Below, in pieces: positions 55,096-63,618 of a DNA stretch of 64,000 nt. The stretch is from Nocardia asteroides (GTDB lineage: Bacteria; Actinomycetota; Actinomycetes; Mycobacteriales; Mycobacteriaceae). Under the pieces are notes generated by a model that saw only the letters and a program-made list of their open reading frames with translations, was not told the DNA's origin and searched no databases. The number at the start of each line of letters is the position of its first letter. Positions within the stretch are counted from its first letter, which is position 1. Position numbers and translations under genes: made by a program. The stretch lies in assembly GCA_019930625.1 (NCBI GenBank), contig CP082844.1:3782001-3846000 (forward strand). The letters are read 5' to 3'.

Positions 55096-56679
55096 ATGAG
55101 GGCATACGGATTTCTCGGGGAGTGGGATCATCTGGTGGGCGACTGGCCGCTCGACACCGTTCTGGAACTCATAGGTACCGCGGCGGCGGTGGTAGCCCTC
55201 CTCGTAGCGGTCGCCGCCTTCCTGCGTGAGTTCGTCTTCGCCGGGCGTAAACGGCTCGGCTACCGGGTACAGATGGATACGCCGGTCACCGGCGAGATCG
55301 AGTCCCGATTTCCCGGTGTGCTCACGCAACTGCGTCCCGCCGCCGACGGAGCGACCCCGGACCTGAAGGACGTCTCGGTCGTCCTGGTGCGCATCGAGAA
55401 CGCGGGCATCACCCGGATCGACACCGAGGACTACACGGCGCCGACCGCTCAGATCGGTCTGCACCTGCACTTCGCACAGCGGCGGGTGATCGGCATGGCG
55501 GTCAACGAGCTGAGCGACCCTTCGTCGCTGGCCGACCACCTCGGCCGCAACTCCGGCATCGACGTGCGCGAGGAGAACGCCGGCGGCCCCACCGGCGTGA
55601 TCGATCTGCCGAAGGTGCCGCTCGGCAAGAGCGATCACTACAAGATCCTGGCCATCCTGGAACGCTCCGGCGGCACGGGGAACTATCCGGATCCGGTGCT
55701 GCGCGGCGGCATCAAAGGCGGCAGGATCATCGAGACCCGGGCGGGCACTTCCCGACGGCTGGTCGTGTTCACGGTGGCATTGGTGCTGGTCATCGGGTTC
55801 CTGCTCGTGGTGGTCTGGCGGGAGCCGTCACCGACGCCGATGGAATGCGAGTCGGGCAAGCTGACCGTGATCGGATCCTCGGCGTTCGGCCCGGTGCTCC
55901 GGGAGGCGGCCGAGCAGTACCGAAAGCGTTGCACCCGGGCGGATTTCGCCTTCGAATTCGAAGGGACCGAACGCGGTCTGGACCGGTTGGCCGAGCAAGG
56001 CACGGGGAACTCCGGGCTGCTGGCCATCAGCGACGGTCCGAAAGGCGCCGGTTATCCGGCACTGGTGTACCGTCCGCTCGCCTTGTCGCTGTTCACCATG
56101 ATCGTCCATCCCGACGTCGGGGTCCGGGGCCTGACCGTCGCGCAGATCCAGGATCTCTACCGGGGCAAGATCGGCAACTGGCGTGAGGTGGGCGGCCCGG
56201 ATCTGCCGGTAGTGCTGGTCAACCGCATACCGGGTTCCGGTTCGCGAAACACGTTCGAGCGCAGGTTGCTCGACGGCACGCAGCCGGATCGCTCGCACGT
56301 CAGCTGCACGGCGCTGAAGGGCACGGTCACCGCCGCGCTCACGTACTGCGAAGTGCAGGTGACGGCCGACATGAGCAAAGCGGTGGCCGACATCCCGGGT
56401 GCCATCGGCTATTCGGAGTTCTCCGAGGCTGTCGAGGCGAAGCTGCCGACCCTGGCCATCGACGGTGTGAGTGCAGGCCGGGACGCGGCTGTCCACCGCA
56501 CCTACCCCTTCTGGGGCGTCGAGTACGCCTACAGCAACGGCGAGTTGCCCGGAGACTCGCTGGCAGCGAGCTTTCTGCACTTCCTGACCGATCAGATGGG
56601 CAAAGAAGTGCTGCGCGCGCACGGCAACGCCCCGTGCGCCGACCTGCCCGATCCCGGCCGGTGCCTGCCGGATCAATAG
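55096..56679 (+). CDS. membrane-anchored PstS-like substrate-binding protein
   Basis: A 527-residue protein with an unusual layout. Residues about 22-45 are a first membrane helix ([19 protein letters not shown]). About 50-220 is a soluble part of unknown type (YRVQMDTPVTGEIESRFPGV). A second helix follows at about 222-245 (LVVFTVALVLVIGFLLVVVW). Residues about 250-527 are a PstS-type solute-binding domain: LTVIGSSAFGPVLREAAEQY, TVAQIQDLYRGKIGNWREVGG, VLVNRIPGSGSRNTFERRLL and the end AIGYSEFSEAV. There is no lipobox and no PstCAB genes in the window. A sensor or a receptor-like role is possible. Confidence 0.8.
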   Translation: MRAYGFLGEWDHLVGDWPLDTVLELIGTAAAVVALLVAVAAFLREFVFAGRKRLGYRVQMDTPVTGEIESRFPGVLTQLRPAADGATPDLKDVSVVLVRIENAGITRIDTEDYTAPTAQIGLHLHFAQRRVIGMAVNELSDPSSLADHLGRNSGIDVREENAGGPTGVIDLPKVPLGKSDHYKILAILERSGGTGNYPDPVLRGGIKGGRIIETRAGTSRRLVVFTVALVLVIGFLLVVVWREPSPTPMECESGKLTVIGSSAFGPVLREAAEQYRKRCTRADFAFEFEGTERGLDRLAEQGTGNSGLLAISDGPKGAGYPALVYRPLALSLFTMIVHPDVGVRGLTVAQIQDLYRGKIGNWREVGGPDLPVVLVNRIPGSGSRNTFERRLLDGTQPDRSHVSCTALKGTVTAALTYCEVQVTADMSKAVADIPGAIGYSEFSEAVEAKLPTLAIDGVSAGRDAAVHRTYPFWGVEYAYSNGELPGDSLAASFLHFLTDQMGKEVLRAHGNAPCADLPDPGRCLPDQ

Positions 56680-56766
56680 CCGGCGGCCCGTACCCCCGCC
56701 CCCGCAGCACGGCGGAGTCGCGTCGCCTGGCACCGAGATGTCGGTGGGCTGGGCGAGGATGGACGC

Positions 56767-57876
56767 ATGACGGAACTAACGCTGCGCGAGCTGAATCGGA
56801 CGCTACTGGTCCGGCAGAAGCTGGTGGAGCGGGTGGCGCTGCCCCCGCTCGAACTCGTCCGGCATCTGGTCGCTGTGCAAGGCCAGGAGCCGAACTGGCC
56901 CTATGTGGGGTTGTGGTCGCGTCTGGCAGGGTTCCGGCACGACGATCTGGCGGCGCTGCTGCGTGATCGGCGATTGGTGCGCTCCACCATGATCCGCCGG
57001 ACCGTGCACCTCGCCGACGCCGCGGACTTCCGCTGGTTGCGGCCCACGGTGCAGCCGGTGGTCGACGCCGCGCTGAAGGCGTCGTACTACCGAGACGAGA
57101 TCGACGGTGTCGACCTGGACGAACTCGCCGCCGCCGGACGCGAACTGCTGGCCGGACAGCGGCTGCGCCGCCGGGAACTGGGTGAAGCGCTGGCCGAGCG
57201 CTTCCCGGACCGGCACACGCGCAGACTCGCCGAGACCGTCGAGTTGCTGGTCCCGTTGACGCACGGCCCGGAGACCGGTGCGTGGGGACGGTGGCGCAAT
57301 CGGTACGTCACGGTCGGGTTGGCCGAGGAGTGGACGGGCGCGCCGATGGCCACGGCGCCGCGGTTACAGACGCTGGTGCTGCGCTACCTGGCCGCGTTCG
57401 GTCCGGCCACGGTGGCCGACATGCAGGCGTGGGCGGGTATCACCCGGCTCGCGGAGGTCGTCGACGACCTGCGCGAGCGGCTGCGGGTGTTCACCGACGA
57501 CCGTCACCGCGTGTTGTTCGACCTGCCGGACGCGCCGCTGGCCGAGCCGGATCTGCCTGTGCCCGTGCGCTTTCTGCCCGCTTTCGACAACGCGGTGCTC
57601 GGCCACAAGGACCGCCGCAGGATCATCAGCGAGGAGGACCGCAAGCGCACCGCCGCGGAGGCGTCCGCGGGCGTACCCGTGTACCTGGTCGACGGTTTCG
57701 TCCACGGCCGCTGGTCGCTCGACGGCGCCACGCTGCGCGTCGTGCCCTGGCACCCGTTGTCGGCGGCCGACGAGGCGGCGGTGCGCGCCGAGGCGGAAGA
57801 TCTGCTGGCGTTCATCGTGGCGGGCGGCGATGCCATCACGCCGGACCGCGACCCGCGGGTTGTCATCGAGGCATGA
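56767..57876 (+). CDS. AlkZ-like winged-helix DNA glycosylase family protein
   Basis: A 369-residue protein of the winged-helix DNA-binding (HTH_42) family that includes AlkZ, a glycosylase that unhooks interstrand crosslinks. The QxQ motif of the active site appears as VAVQGQEPNWPYVGLWSRL near residues 36-40, and TMIRRTVHLADAADF is the next conserved block. The C-terminal region has LPAFDNAVLGHKDRRRII, VYLVDGFVHGRWSL and a final beta-rich part. The exact lesion is unknown. The start is the ATG at 56767, with no strong ribosome site. Confidence 0.82.
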   Translation: MTELTLRELNRTLLVRQKLVERVALPPLELVRHLVAVQGQEPNWPYVGLWSRLAGFRHDDLAALLRDRRLVRSTMIRRTVHLADAADFRWLRPTVQPVVDAALKASYYRDEIDGVDLDELAAAGRELLAGQRLRRRELGEALAERFPDRHTRRLAETVELLVPLTHGPETGAWGRWRNRYVTVGLAEEWTGAPMATAPRLQTLVLRYLAAFGPATVADMQAWAGITRLAEVVDDLRERLRVFTDDRHRVLFDLPDAPLAEPDLPVPVRFLPAFDNAVLGHKDRRRIISEEDRKRTAAEASAGVPVYLVDGFVHGRWSLDGATLRVVPWHPLSAADEAAVRAEAEDLLAFIVAGGDAITPDRDPRVVIEA

Positions 57877-58188
57877 CACGCCGGATCCGATCGGTCGTCC
57901 AGTGTCCGGCCGAAAGGAGGGACACCGGACTACCCATCGGTTGCTGAACGAACGCTGGGTGGCGCGATTTTTCCCGAACTGTTTGGTTTGAAGGATCCCG
58001 CCTGAGGTACCTCCCACTCGGCCCCCCTGTTCATGCCGGAGGCGTGACCAGGCCAACCAAGCCCCATGGACGGCGGTGCAGCTAGGTCTTCACCCCCGCC
58101 GCGGCGGCCACTTAGTTCAGTTCGGCGCCCGGTACTCCGAGTGCTGGGTGAATGCGAGTGCTACTTGGTTGTCCCTGGAAGGAGGGTC
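57877..58188. promoter_or_regulatory. 312-base leader before the glycosyltransferase gene
   Basis: No gene is supportable. It includes the direct repeat GAGTGCT at 58139-58145 and 58156-58162 close to the start, and an AT-richer patch near 57967-57990 that may be the promoter. The ribosome site GGAAGGAGGG lies 3 bases before the ATG. Its length suggests a long untranslated region, but no known RNA element was recognised. Confidence 0.4.
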
Positions 58189-59436
58189 ATGAGCGCGCTT
58201 TCCGTGCCTATTTCCGCGCAGGCGTCGTCCGATTCGGAGATGCCGTCGTCCGACTACCTGTCGACAGATCGTTCCAGCGGCCCGTTTCGTATCGCGATGG
58301 TGGTGCCGCCGTACTTCGACGTCCCGCCCAAGGCATATGGCGGTGTCGAGGCCGTGGTCGCCGATCTGGTCGACGCATTGGTGGCCCGTGGCCACGACGT
58401 CACCCTGTTGGGCGCGGGGGAGCCGGGGACGAAGGCCAAGTTCGTGCCGGTGTGGGACCGCGCGCTGCCAGAGCGCCTGGGGGAGCCGTTCCCCGAAGTC
58501 GTGCACGCCTTGCGGGTGCGCCGCGCCATCGAGGAACTCGCTGCGACATCGGGTATCGACCTGGTGCACGACCACACTTTCGCCGGACCGCTCAACGCGT
58601 CGGTCTTCCAGAGCATGGGCCTGCCGACGGTGCTGACCGTGCACGGGCCGGTGGAGGACGACATCTATCGCTATTACCAGGATTTGGGCGACGAGGTGGC
58701 GCTGGTGGCGATCAGCGACCGCCAGCGTGAACTCGCGCCGGGGCTCAATTGGACCGGACGCGTGCACAATGCGCTGCACGTCGACGACTGGCCGTTCCGC
58801 GTCGAGAAGGACGACTACGCGCTGTTCCTCGGCCGGTTCAACGAGTGCAAGGCCCCGCACCTGGCGCTGGAGGCCGCGCACGACGCGGGCATCCCGCTGG
58901 TACTCGCGGGTAAGTGCAGTGAACGTCCCGAGCAGGCATACTTCGAGGCGAAGGTGCGCCCGCTGTTGACGGAAAACGATCACGTGTTCGGTCTCGCCGA
59001 CGCGGCGGCCAAGCGTAAGCTGCTCGCGAATGCGCGTTGCCTGTTGTTCCCGATTCGCTGGGAGGAACCGTTCGGCATGGTGATGATCGAATCCATGGTC
59101 TGTGGCACGCCGGTGGTCGCGCTGCGCGGCGGGGCGGTGTCCGAGGTGATCGTCGACGGCGTGACCGGCCGCATCTGCGAGGACCCCGCCGAATTGCCTA
59201 CGGCCATCGAAGAGGTCCGGGCGATGGATCCGTACGCCTGCCGCGCCCACGTGCAGGCCAAATTCGGCTCCGACACGCTGGGCTTCGGTTACGAACAGGT
59301 GTATCGCCGGCTACTGCGCTCCAAGAAGCGATTCGGCGCCGCGCCGCTGGACATCGCGGTGCCCGCCGCCGCGCCGCTCGACGCCACGACGCCGGGGCCC
59401 GCCCCGGTCAGGATCGCGGCGAGCGGACTGGCGTGA
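58189..59436 (+). CDS. GT4-family glycosyltransferase
   Basis: A 415-residue two-Rossmann-domain retaining glycosyltransferase (GT-B, GT4). The N-terminal half has RIAMVVPPYFDVPPKAYGGVEAVVADLVDAL and IDLVHDHTFAG. The C-terminal half has ALFLGRFNECKAPHLALEAA, then EPFGMVMIESMVCGTPVVALRGGAVSEVI with the E-x7-E motif, and GVTGRICEDP. The last 40 residues are a low-complexity, Ala/Pro-rich tail. The downstream debranching enzyme overlaps it by 4 bases, so the pair likely acts on one alpha-glucan or glycan. The product is unknown. Confidence 0.9.
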   Translation: MSALSVPISAQASSDSEMPSSDYLSTDRSSGPFRIAMVVPPYFDVPPKAYGGVEAVVADLVDALVARGHDVTLLGAGEPGTKAKFVPVWDRALPERLGEPFPEVVHALRVRRAIEELAATSGIDLVHDHTFAGPLNASVFQSMGLPTVLTVHGPVEDDIYRYYQDLGDEVALVAISDRQRELAPGLNWTGRVHNALHVDDWPFRVEKDDYALFLGRFNECKAPHLALEAAHDAGIPLVLAGKCSERPEQAYFEAKVRPLLTENDHVFGLADAAAKRKLLANARCLLFPIRWEEPFGMVMIESMVCGTPVVALRGGAVSEVIVDGVTGRICEDPAELPTAIEEVRAMDPYACRAHVQAKFGSDTLGFGYEQVYRRLLRSKKRFGAAPLDIAVPAAAPLDATTPGPAPVRIAASGLA

Positions 59437-61562
59437 CCGGTGCCGCGCCGTTGGGCCCCGCCCCCCTGAACTCCGGTGAGCCGACCGGGTTCGGGGGGTG
59501 CGGCTCGGTCACCCTCGTCGAAGGCGGCACGTTCTGCCTGTCCAATCGGCTCGGCGACGTCGAGACGGGCAAGCCGCACGGGTTGTTCTTCCGGGACGCG
59601 CGGGTGCTGTCGCGCTGGGAGTTGCTGGTGAACGGCAGACCCGCCGAGCCGCTTTCGGTGTTGAGTCCGGAGGCGTTCGCCGCCAGGTTCGTGTTGCGCA
59701 GGCCGCCGCAGGCGGGCCTGGCCGACAGCACGCTGCTGGTGGTGCGCGAACGGATCGTGGCCGACGGCATGCACGAGCTGATCACGCTGGAGAACATGGG
59801 TCGCGAACCCACGGCCGTGCTACTGGAACTGCACGTGGACGCGGACTTCGTCGACCTGTTCGCGGTGAAGGAAGGCCGTGCCGGGCATTCGCGGGCCGAC
59901 GTGACGGTCGCCGACGGTGAGCTGGTGCTGCACGATCACGCGGACCGCAGCCGGGGGATCTCGATCTCGGCGACCGTGGAACCCGAGGTCATGCCGGGTT
60001 CGCTGGTGTGGCGGGTGATCGTGCCCGTCGGCGAATCCTGGCAAACCGAGATCATCGCCCAGCCGACGGTGGGCAACCAGCGATTTCAGGCCATCTCACC
60101 GGGTGAGCACTACGGGGTCAGCGCGCCGGGCCGCAAGATCGAGGCCTGGCGGGACACCGCCACCGACATCGCCGCGTCCGACCCGGCGCTCACCCGGGTG
60201 CTGCGGCGCACCGAAAGCGATCTGGGCGCGTTGCAGATGCACGACGAATCCGGCGACGCCCGGCCGTTCGTCGCCGCGGGCGCGCCGTGGTTCATGACCC
60301 TGTTCGGCCGTGACAGCCTGCTCACCGCGTGGATGGCGCTGCCGCTGGAAGTCGACCTGGCGCTCGGCACGCTCCAGCAGCTCGCGGAACTGCAGGGGCA
60401 GGAGGTCAATCCGCTCACCGAGGAGGAACCGGGGCGCATCATGCACGAGATGCGCCGTGGACCGGCGGGCGGCCAGGTGTTCGGTGGCAACATCTACTAC
60501 GGGACCGCCGATGCCACACCGCTGTTCGTGATGCTGCTGGCCGAATGCCATCGCTGGGGCGGCGATTCGGAGGTGATTCGGCACTTGCTGCCCGCTGCCG
60601 ACGCGGCGCTGCGCTGGATCACCGATTACGGCGACCGGGACGGCGACGGCTTCGTCGAGTACCGCCGCGCCACCGACCGCGGCCTGATCAACCAGGGGTG
60701 GAAGGACAGCTTCGACGGAATCAACGACGCCACCGGCCATATCGCCGAGGCGCCCATCGCGCTGTGCGAGGTGCAGGGGTACGTGCACGCCGCGATGCTC
60801 GCCAGGGCCGAACTCGCCGAGGCCTTCGACGACCTGCGGCTGGCGGGTCAGCTGCGGGAACGCGCCGCGGAGTTGCGCGTCAAGTTCGCCGAGCAGTTCT
60901 GGCTGCCCGACCGCGGCTGGTACGCCGTGGCGCTGGACGGCGGCAAGCGTCAGGTCGACGCGCTGACCAGCAACGCCGCACACTGCCTCTGGTCGGGCAT
61001 CGCCACCGACGAGCACGCGGCCGAACTGGTCTCGCGGATGGCGGGTCCGGAGATGGATTCCGGCTTCGGGCTGCGCACTCTGGCGTCGAACATGGGCGCC
61101 TACAACCCGATGAGCTACCACTGCGGCTCGGTGTGGCCGCACGATACGGCGATCGCGGTGGCGGGTCTGTTGCGCTACCGGCACGTTCCCGGTGCGGTCG
61201 AGCTGGCGACTCGGCTGGCCACCGGTCTGCTGGACGCGGCGGCGGTGTTCGACGGCCGCCTGCCGGAGTTGTTCTGCGGCTTTCCCCGATCGCGGTTCGC
61301 CACGCCCGTGCCGTATCCGACGTCCTGCTCGCCGCAGGCGTGGGCGAGCGCGGCGCCGCTGTTGCTGGTGCGCTCGTTCCTCGGCCTCGATCCCGACGCT
61401 CCGAACCGGACGCTCACTGTTCGACCGCAGCTGCCGGCGCGGTGGGGCAAGATTTCCTTGCGCGCGTTGCGGCTCGGTGCGACCACTGTCGACCTGGAGG
61501 CCGAGGGAGCGCAGATCACCGCGGCGCGCCTACCCGACGACTGGCGAATGGTAACCCGGTGA
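59433..61562 (+). CDS. glycogen debranching enzyme-like glucosidase (amylo-alpha-1,6)
   Basis: A 709-residue protein. Residues about 20-210 are the glycogen-debranching N-terminal beta domain (VTLVEGGTFCLSNRLGDVETGKPHGLFFRDARVLSRWEL). Residues about 250-690 form an (alpha/alpha)6 barrel with PWFMTLFGRDSLLTAWMALPL, WKDSFDGI and PMSYHCGSVWPHDTAIA, the usual carboxylate sites of amylo-alpha-1,6-glucosidases. Such enzymes remove alpha-1,6 branches or act on related glucans. The GTG start overlaps the glycosyltransferase stop (GTGA), so the two are translationally coupled. Confidence 0.9.
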   Translation: MTGAAPLGPAPLNSGEPTGFGGCGSVTLVEGGTFCLSNRLGDVETGKPHGLFFRDARVLSRWELLVNGRPAEPLSVLSPEAFAARFVLRRPPQAGLADSTLLVVRERIVADGMHELITLENMGREPTAVLLELHVDADFVDLFAVKEGRAGHSRADVTVADGELVLHDHADRSRGISISATVEPEVMPGSLVWRVIVPVGESWQTEIIAQPTVGNQRFQAISPGEHYGVSAPGRKIEAWRDTATDIAASDPALTRVLRRTESDLGALQMHDESGDARPFVAAGAPWFMTLFGRDSLLTAWMALPLEVDLALGTLQQLAELQGQEVNPLTEEEPGRIMHEMRRGPAGGQVFGGNIYYGTADATPLFVMLLAECHRWGGDSEVIRHLLPAADAALRWITDYGDRDGDGFVEYRRATDRGLINQGWKDSFDGINDATGHIAEAPIALCEVQGYVHAAMLARAELAEAFDDLRLAGQLRERAAELRVKFAEQFWLPDRGWYAVALDGGKRQVDALTSNAAHCLWSGIATDEHAAELVSRMAGPEMDSGFGLRTLASNMGAYNPMSYHCGSVWPHDTAIAVAGLLRYRHVPGAVELATRLATGLLDAAAVFDGRLPELFCGFPRSRFATPVPYPTSCSPQAWASAAPLLLVRSFLGLDPDAPNRTLTVRPQLPARWGKISLRALRLGATTVDLEAEGAQITAARLPDDWRMVTR

Positions 61563-61660
61563 CGCGCATCGGTTGCCGAGAGCCGCGAGCGGGTATGCCT
61601 CCGGCGTAGAGACATTGGCAAGCCTTCTCGCACTGATATGCAGGCAACGGGAGGTGCACG

Positions 61661-61849
61661 ATGCAGACATCGCTGGATACACAGGACTTGTGGCGGTCCC
61701 AGCACCGGGACTGTTCCGCGGAGCCCTCGACGGATCTCGATCTGGATCGCGCGCTGTTCATCCGCAGCGTGCATGCCGGTCACGGTCCGGAGTGTCGCCA
61801 ATACCTTGCCGCGGCGGCGTATTGCCTCGACCACGCGGACGAGCCCTGA
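61661..61849 (+). CDS. small protein of unknown function
   Basis: A 62-residue acidic protein, MQTSLDTQDLWRSQHRDC at the start and ending in the acidic DHADEP. It has three cysteines and several histidines (HAGHGPECRQYLAAAAYCLDH), which might bind a metal. There is no signal peptide or membrane helix. GGGAGG lies before the ATG with good spacing, so it is probably a real gene. No family is recognised. Confidence 0.6.
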   Translation: MQTSLDTQDLWRSQHRDCSAEPSTDLDLDRALFIRSVHAGHGPECRQYLAAAAYCLDHADEP

Positions 61850-61931
61850 TCCAGCGGTTTCGCGGCAGGACGCGGCCATCGGACGGGGGATGATCATCCC
61901 GCCCGATGAGGTTCGCGGACCGCGGTGACGC

Positions 61932-62387
61932 CTACAGAATCGCGAAGGCGACGACGAGCCCGAGCGCGAAATGCGCTGCCGCCACCACGAGTACCTCGGT
62001 GGTGTAGGTGTCGGCGTGCAGTGCGTTGCCGATGTCGATGCCGATGGCCCGTTCGATGACGCGCACCGAGATGACCTGGGCGACTATGCCGACCAAGCCG
62101 AACACCAGCGCGGCGATCAAGCCCTCGGAGAGTTTGCCGCCGCCGCCCACGGCGAAGATGGCGAGCACGACGATGAACGCCATGCTGATCATGCCCGCGG
62201 CGGTGACGATGATGGCGTTCGGCTTGCCCGCCATCACCAGCTTCCGCAGCTTGCCCGGCGTGGTCAGGTCGATGGCGTAGAAGCCGACGAGCATGAGCAC
62301 CAAGCCGATGAGGGCGTAGAGGACGATCGCTCCCACACCCTCGCCCAGCGAGCTCCAGTACCCCGATTCCAGGGCGACTGCGGTCAT
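61932..62387 (-). CDS. DUF350 membrane protein (YjfL-like)
   Basis: A 151-residue protein with four membrane helices: IVLYALIGLVLMLVGFYAIDL, ITVTA-type helix 2 (NAIIVTAAGMISMAFIVVLAI), LIAALVFGLVGIVAQVI, and VLVVAAAHFALGLVVAFAIL. A polar loop PGKLRKLVMAGKPN lies between helices 1 and 2. DUF350 proteins are often next to glutathionylspermidine-synthase-like ligases, as here. The function is unknown. It is the third gene of the minus-strand cassette, 64 bases after the ligase. Confidence 0.87.
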   Translation of the reverse strand: MTAVALESGYWSSLGEGVGAIVLYALIGLVLMLVGFYAIDLTTPGKLRKLVMAGKPNAIIVTAAGMISMAFIVVLAIFAVGGGGKLSEGLIAALVFGLVGIVAQVISVRVIERAIGIDIGNALHADTYTTEVLVVAAAHFALGLVVAFAIL

Positions 62388-62451
62388 CTTGATCCTTCCG
62401 AGACGGGTTGGCGTGCGGCCGAGTTGGATGGGTGATTATCGGTGACGATGC

Positions 62452-63618
62452 TCAGTCGGTGACGATGCGGTGCGGGACGAATGCCGAGCCGTCGTCGGTG
62501 ATCAGCCCCGCGGTCTCGCGGATGCCGAGACCCGCCGCGGCGTCGCCGACGATCCACGCGCCGAGCACCGGGCGCATGTCGTCGAACTCCGGCAACGGGT
62601 CCAGCAACTGGTAGACGTAACCTTCCTCGCCGTAGACGCCGCCGGTCGCGGTCTCCAGACCGGCGCCGACGATGGTCATGTTGGCGCCCTCTCGTCCCAG
62701 CTTCGGTTTACGGATGTACTCGGTGAGCTCGTTGGGCTGGTCGAGGTAGGCGGGCAACAGATTCGGGTGGCCCGGATACATCTCCCACAGCACCGCCAGG
62801 ATCGCCTTGTTGCTCAGCAGGGTTTTCCACAGCGGTTCGATCCACATGGTCTGTGGCAGGCTGTCGACGACGCGCTTGCCGAAATCGTCGTCGAGCACCC
62901 ACTCCCACGGGTAGAGCTTGAAGACGGCCTCGATCGGAACCTCCGCCAGATCGACGAAACGCTCCAGTTCCGAGTCGAATCCGACTTCCTCGATCGGCAG
63001 CGCGACGGTGTCGAATCCGGCCTCGGCCGCGGTCTCCTGCATGTAGGCGGTGGTGACGTTGTCCTCGCCGGTGGCGTCCGCCCCGGACCAGGTGAAGTGC
63101 AGCTGCGCGGTGGGCAGCACGTCGCGCAGCTCACCCCACCGCTCGACCAGCTTCTCGTGCAACGAGTTCCACTGGTCGCCGCCGGGGTAGCGATCGGTCA
63201 GCCAGTGCCACTGCACGATCGCGGCCTCCAGCAGCGAGGTCGGCGTGTCCGCGTTGTACTCCAGCAGTTTCGCCGGACGCCGCGCGTCGTAGCGCAGGTC
63301 GAAGCGCCCGTACACGTGCGGGTCGGAGCGTCGCCAGGATTCGGCGATCGGGCCCCAGCTCCACTCGGGCAGGCCGAAATCGGCGAACCGTTCGGTGAGC
63401 ACGATGTGCTCCACCGCGTTCAGGCACATCGAGTGCAGCAGTTCGACGTCGGCCTCCAACGCGAGGATCTCCGACATCTCGAACTCGTAGTGCACCGACT
63501 CGTCCCAGTAGGGCCGTGGCTGACCACTCGCGTCCCGCCCAGGGGAGCCGTAGACCAGGCCCTGGCTTTCGGTGATCTGCTGCCAGCCCGGCCGGGGCGT
63601 ATCCCGCACGCGCCGCAT
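62452..63618 (-). CDS. glutathionylspermidine-synthase-like ATP-grasp ligase (YjfC/YgiC-like)
   Basis: A 388-residue protein of the GSP_synth ATP-grasp family without the amidase domain. Motifs are RFDLRYDARRPAKLLEYNADTPTSLLEAA near residues 105-133, VFKLYPWEWVLDD, and EYIRKPKLGREGANMTIV, the latter with the ATP-binding lysine and glycine-rich loop. The E. coli relatives YjfC and YgiC have unknown substrates, and this one probably joins an amine to a carboxylate on a small molecule or peptide. GGAGGG lies 6 bases before the ATG, which directly follows the TAG of the upstream gene. DUF350 comes next. Confidence 0.9.
   Translation of the reverse strand: MRRVRDTPRPGWQQITESQGLVYGSPGRDASGQPRPYWDESVHYEFEMSEILALEADVELLHSMCLNAVEHIVLTERFADFGLPEWSWGPIAESWRRSDPHVYGRFDLRYDARRPAKLLEYNADTPTSLLEAAIVQWHWLTDRYPGGDQWNSLHEKLVERWGELRDVLPTAQLHFTWSGADATGEDNVTTAYMQETAAEAGFDTVALPIEEVGFDSELERFVDLAEVPIEAVFKLYPWEWVLDDDFGKRVVDSLPQTMWIEPLWKTLLSNKAILAVLWEMYPGHPNLLPAYLDQPNELTEYIRKPKLGREGANMTIVGAGLETATGGVYGEEGYVYQLLDPLPEFDDMRPVLGAWIVGDAAAGLGIRETAGLITDDGSAFVPHRIVTD

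Noticed and set aside
58066..58188. Upstream extension of the glycosyltransferase to an ATG at 58066.
   Set aside because: The ATG at 58189 has an excellent ribosome site (GGAAGGAGGG), and the extension is unlike the family.
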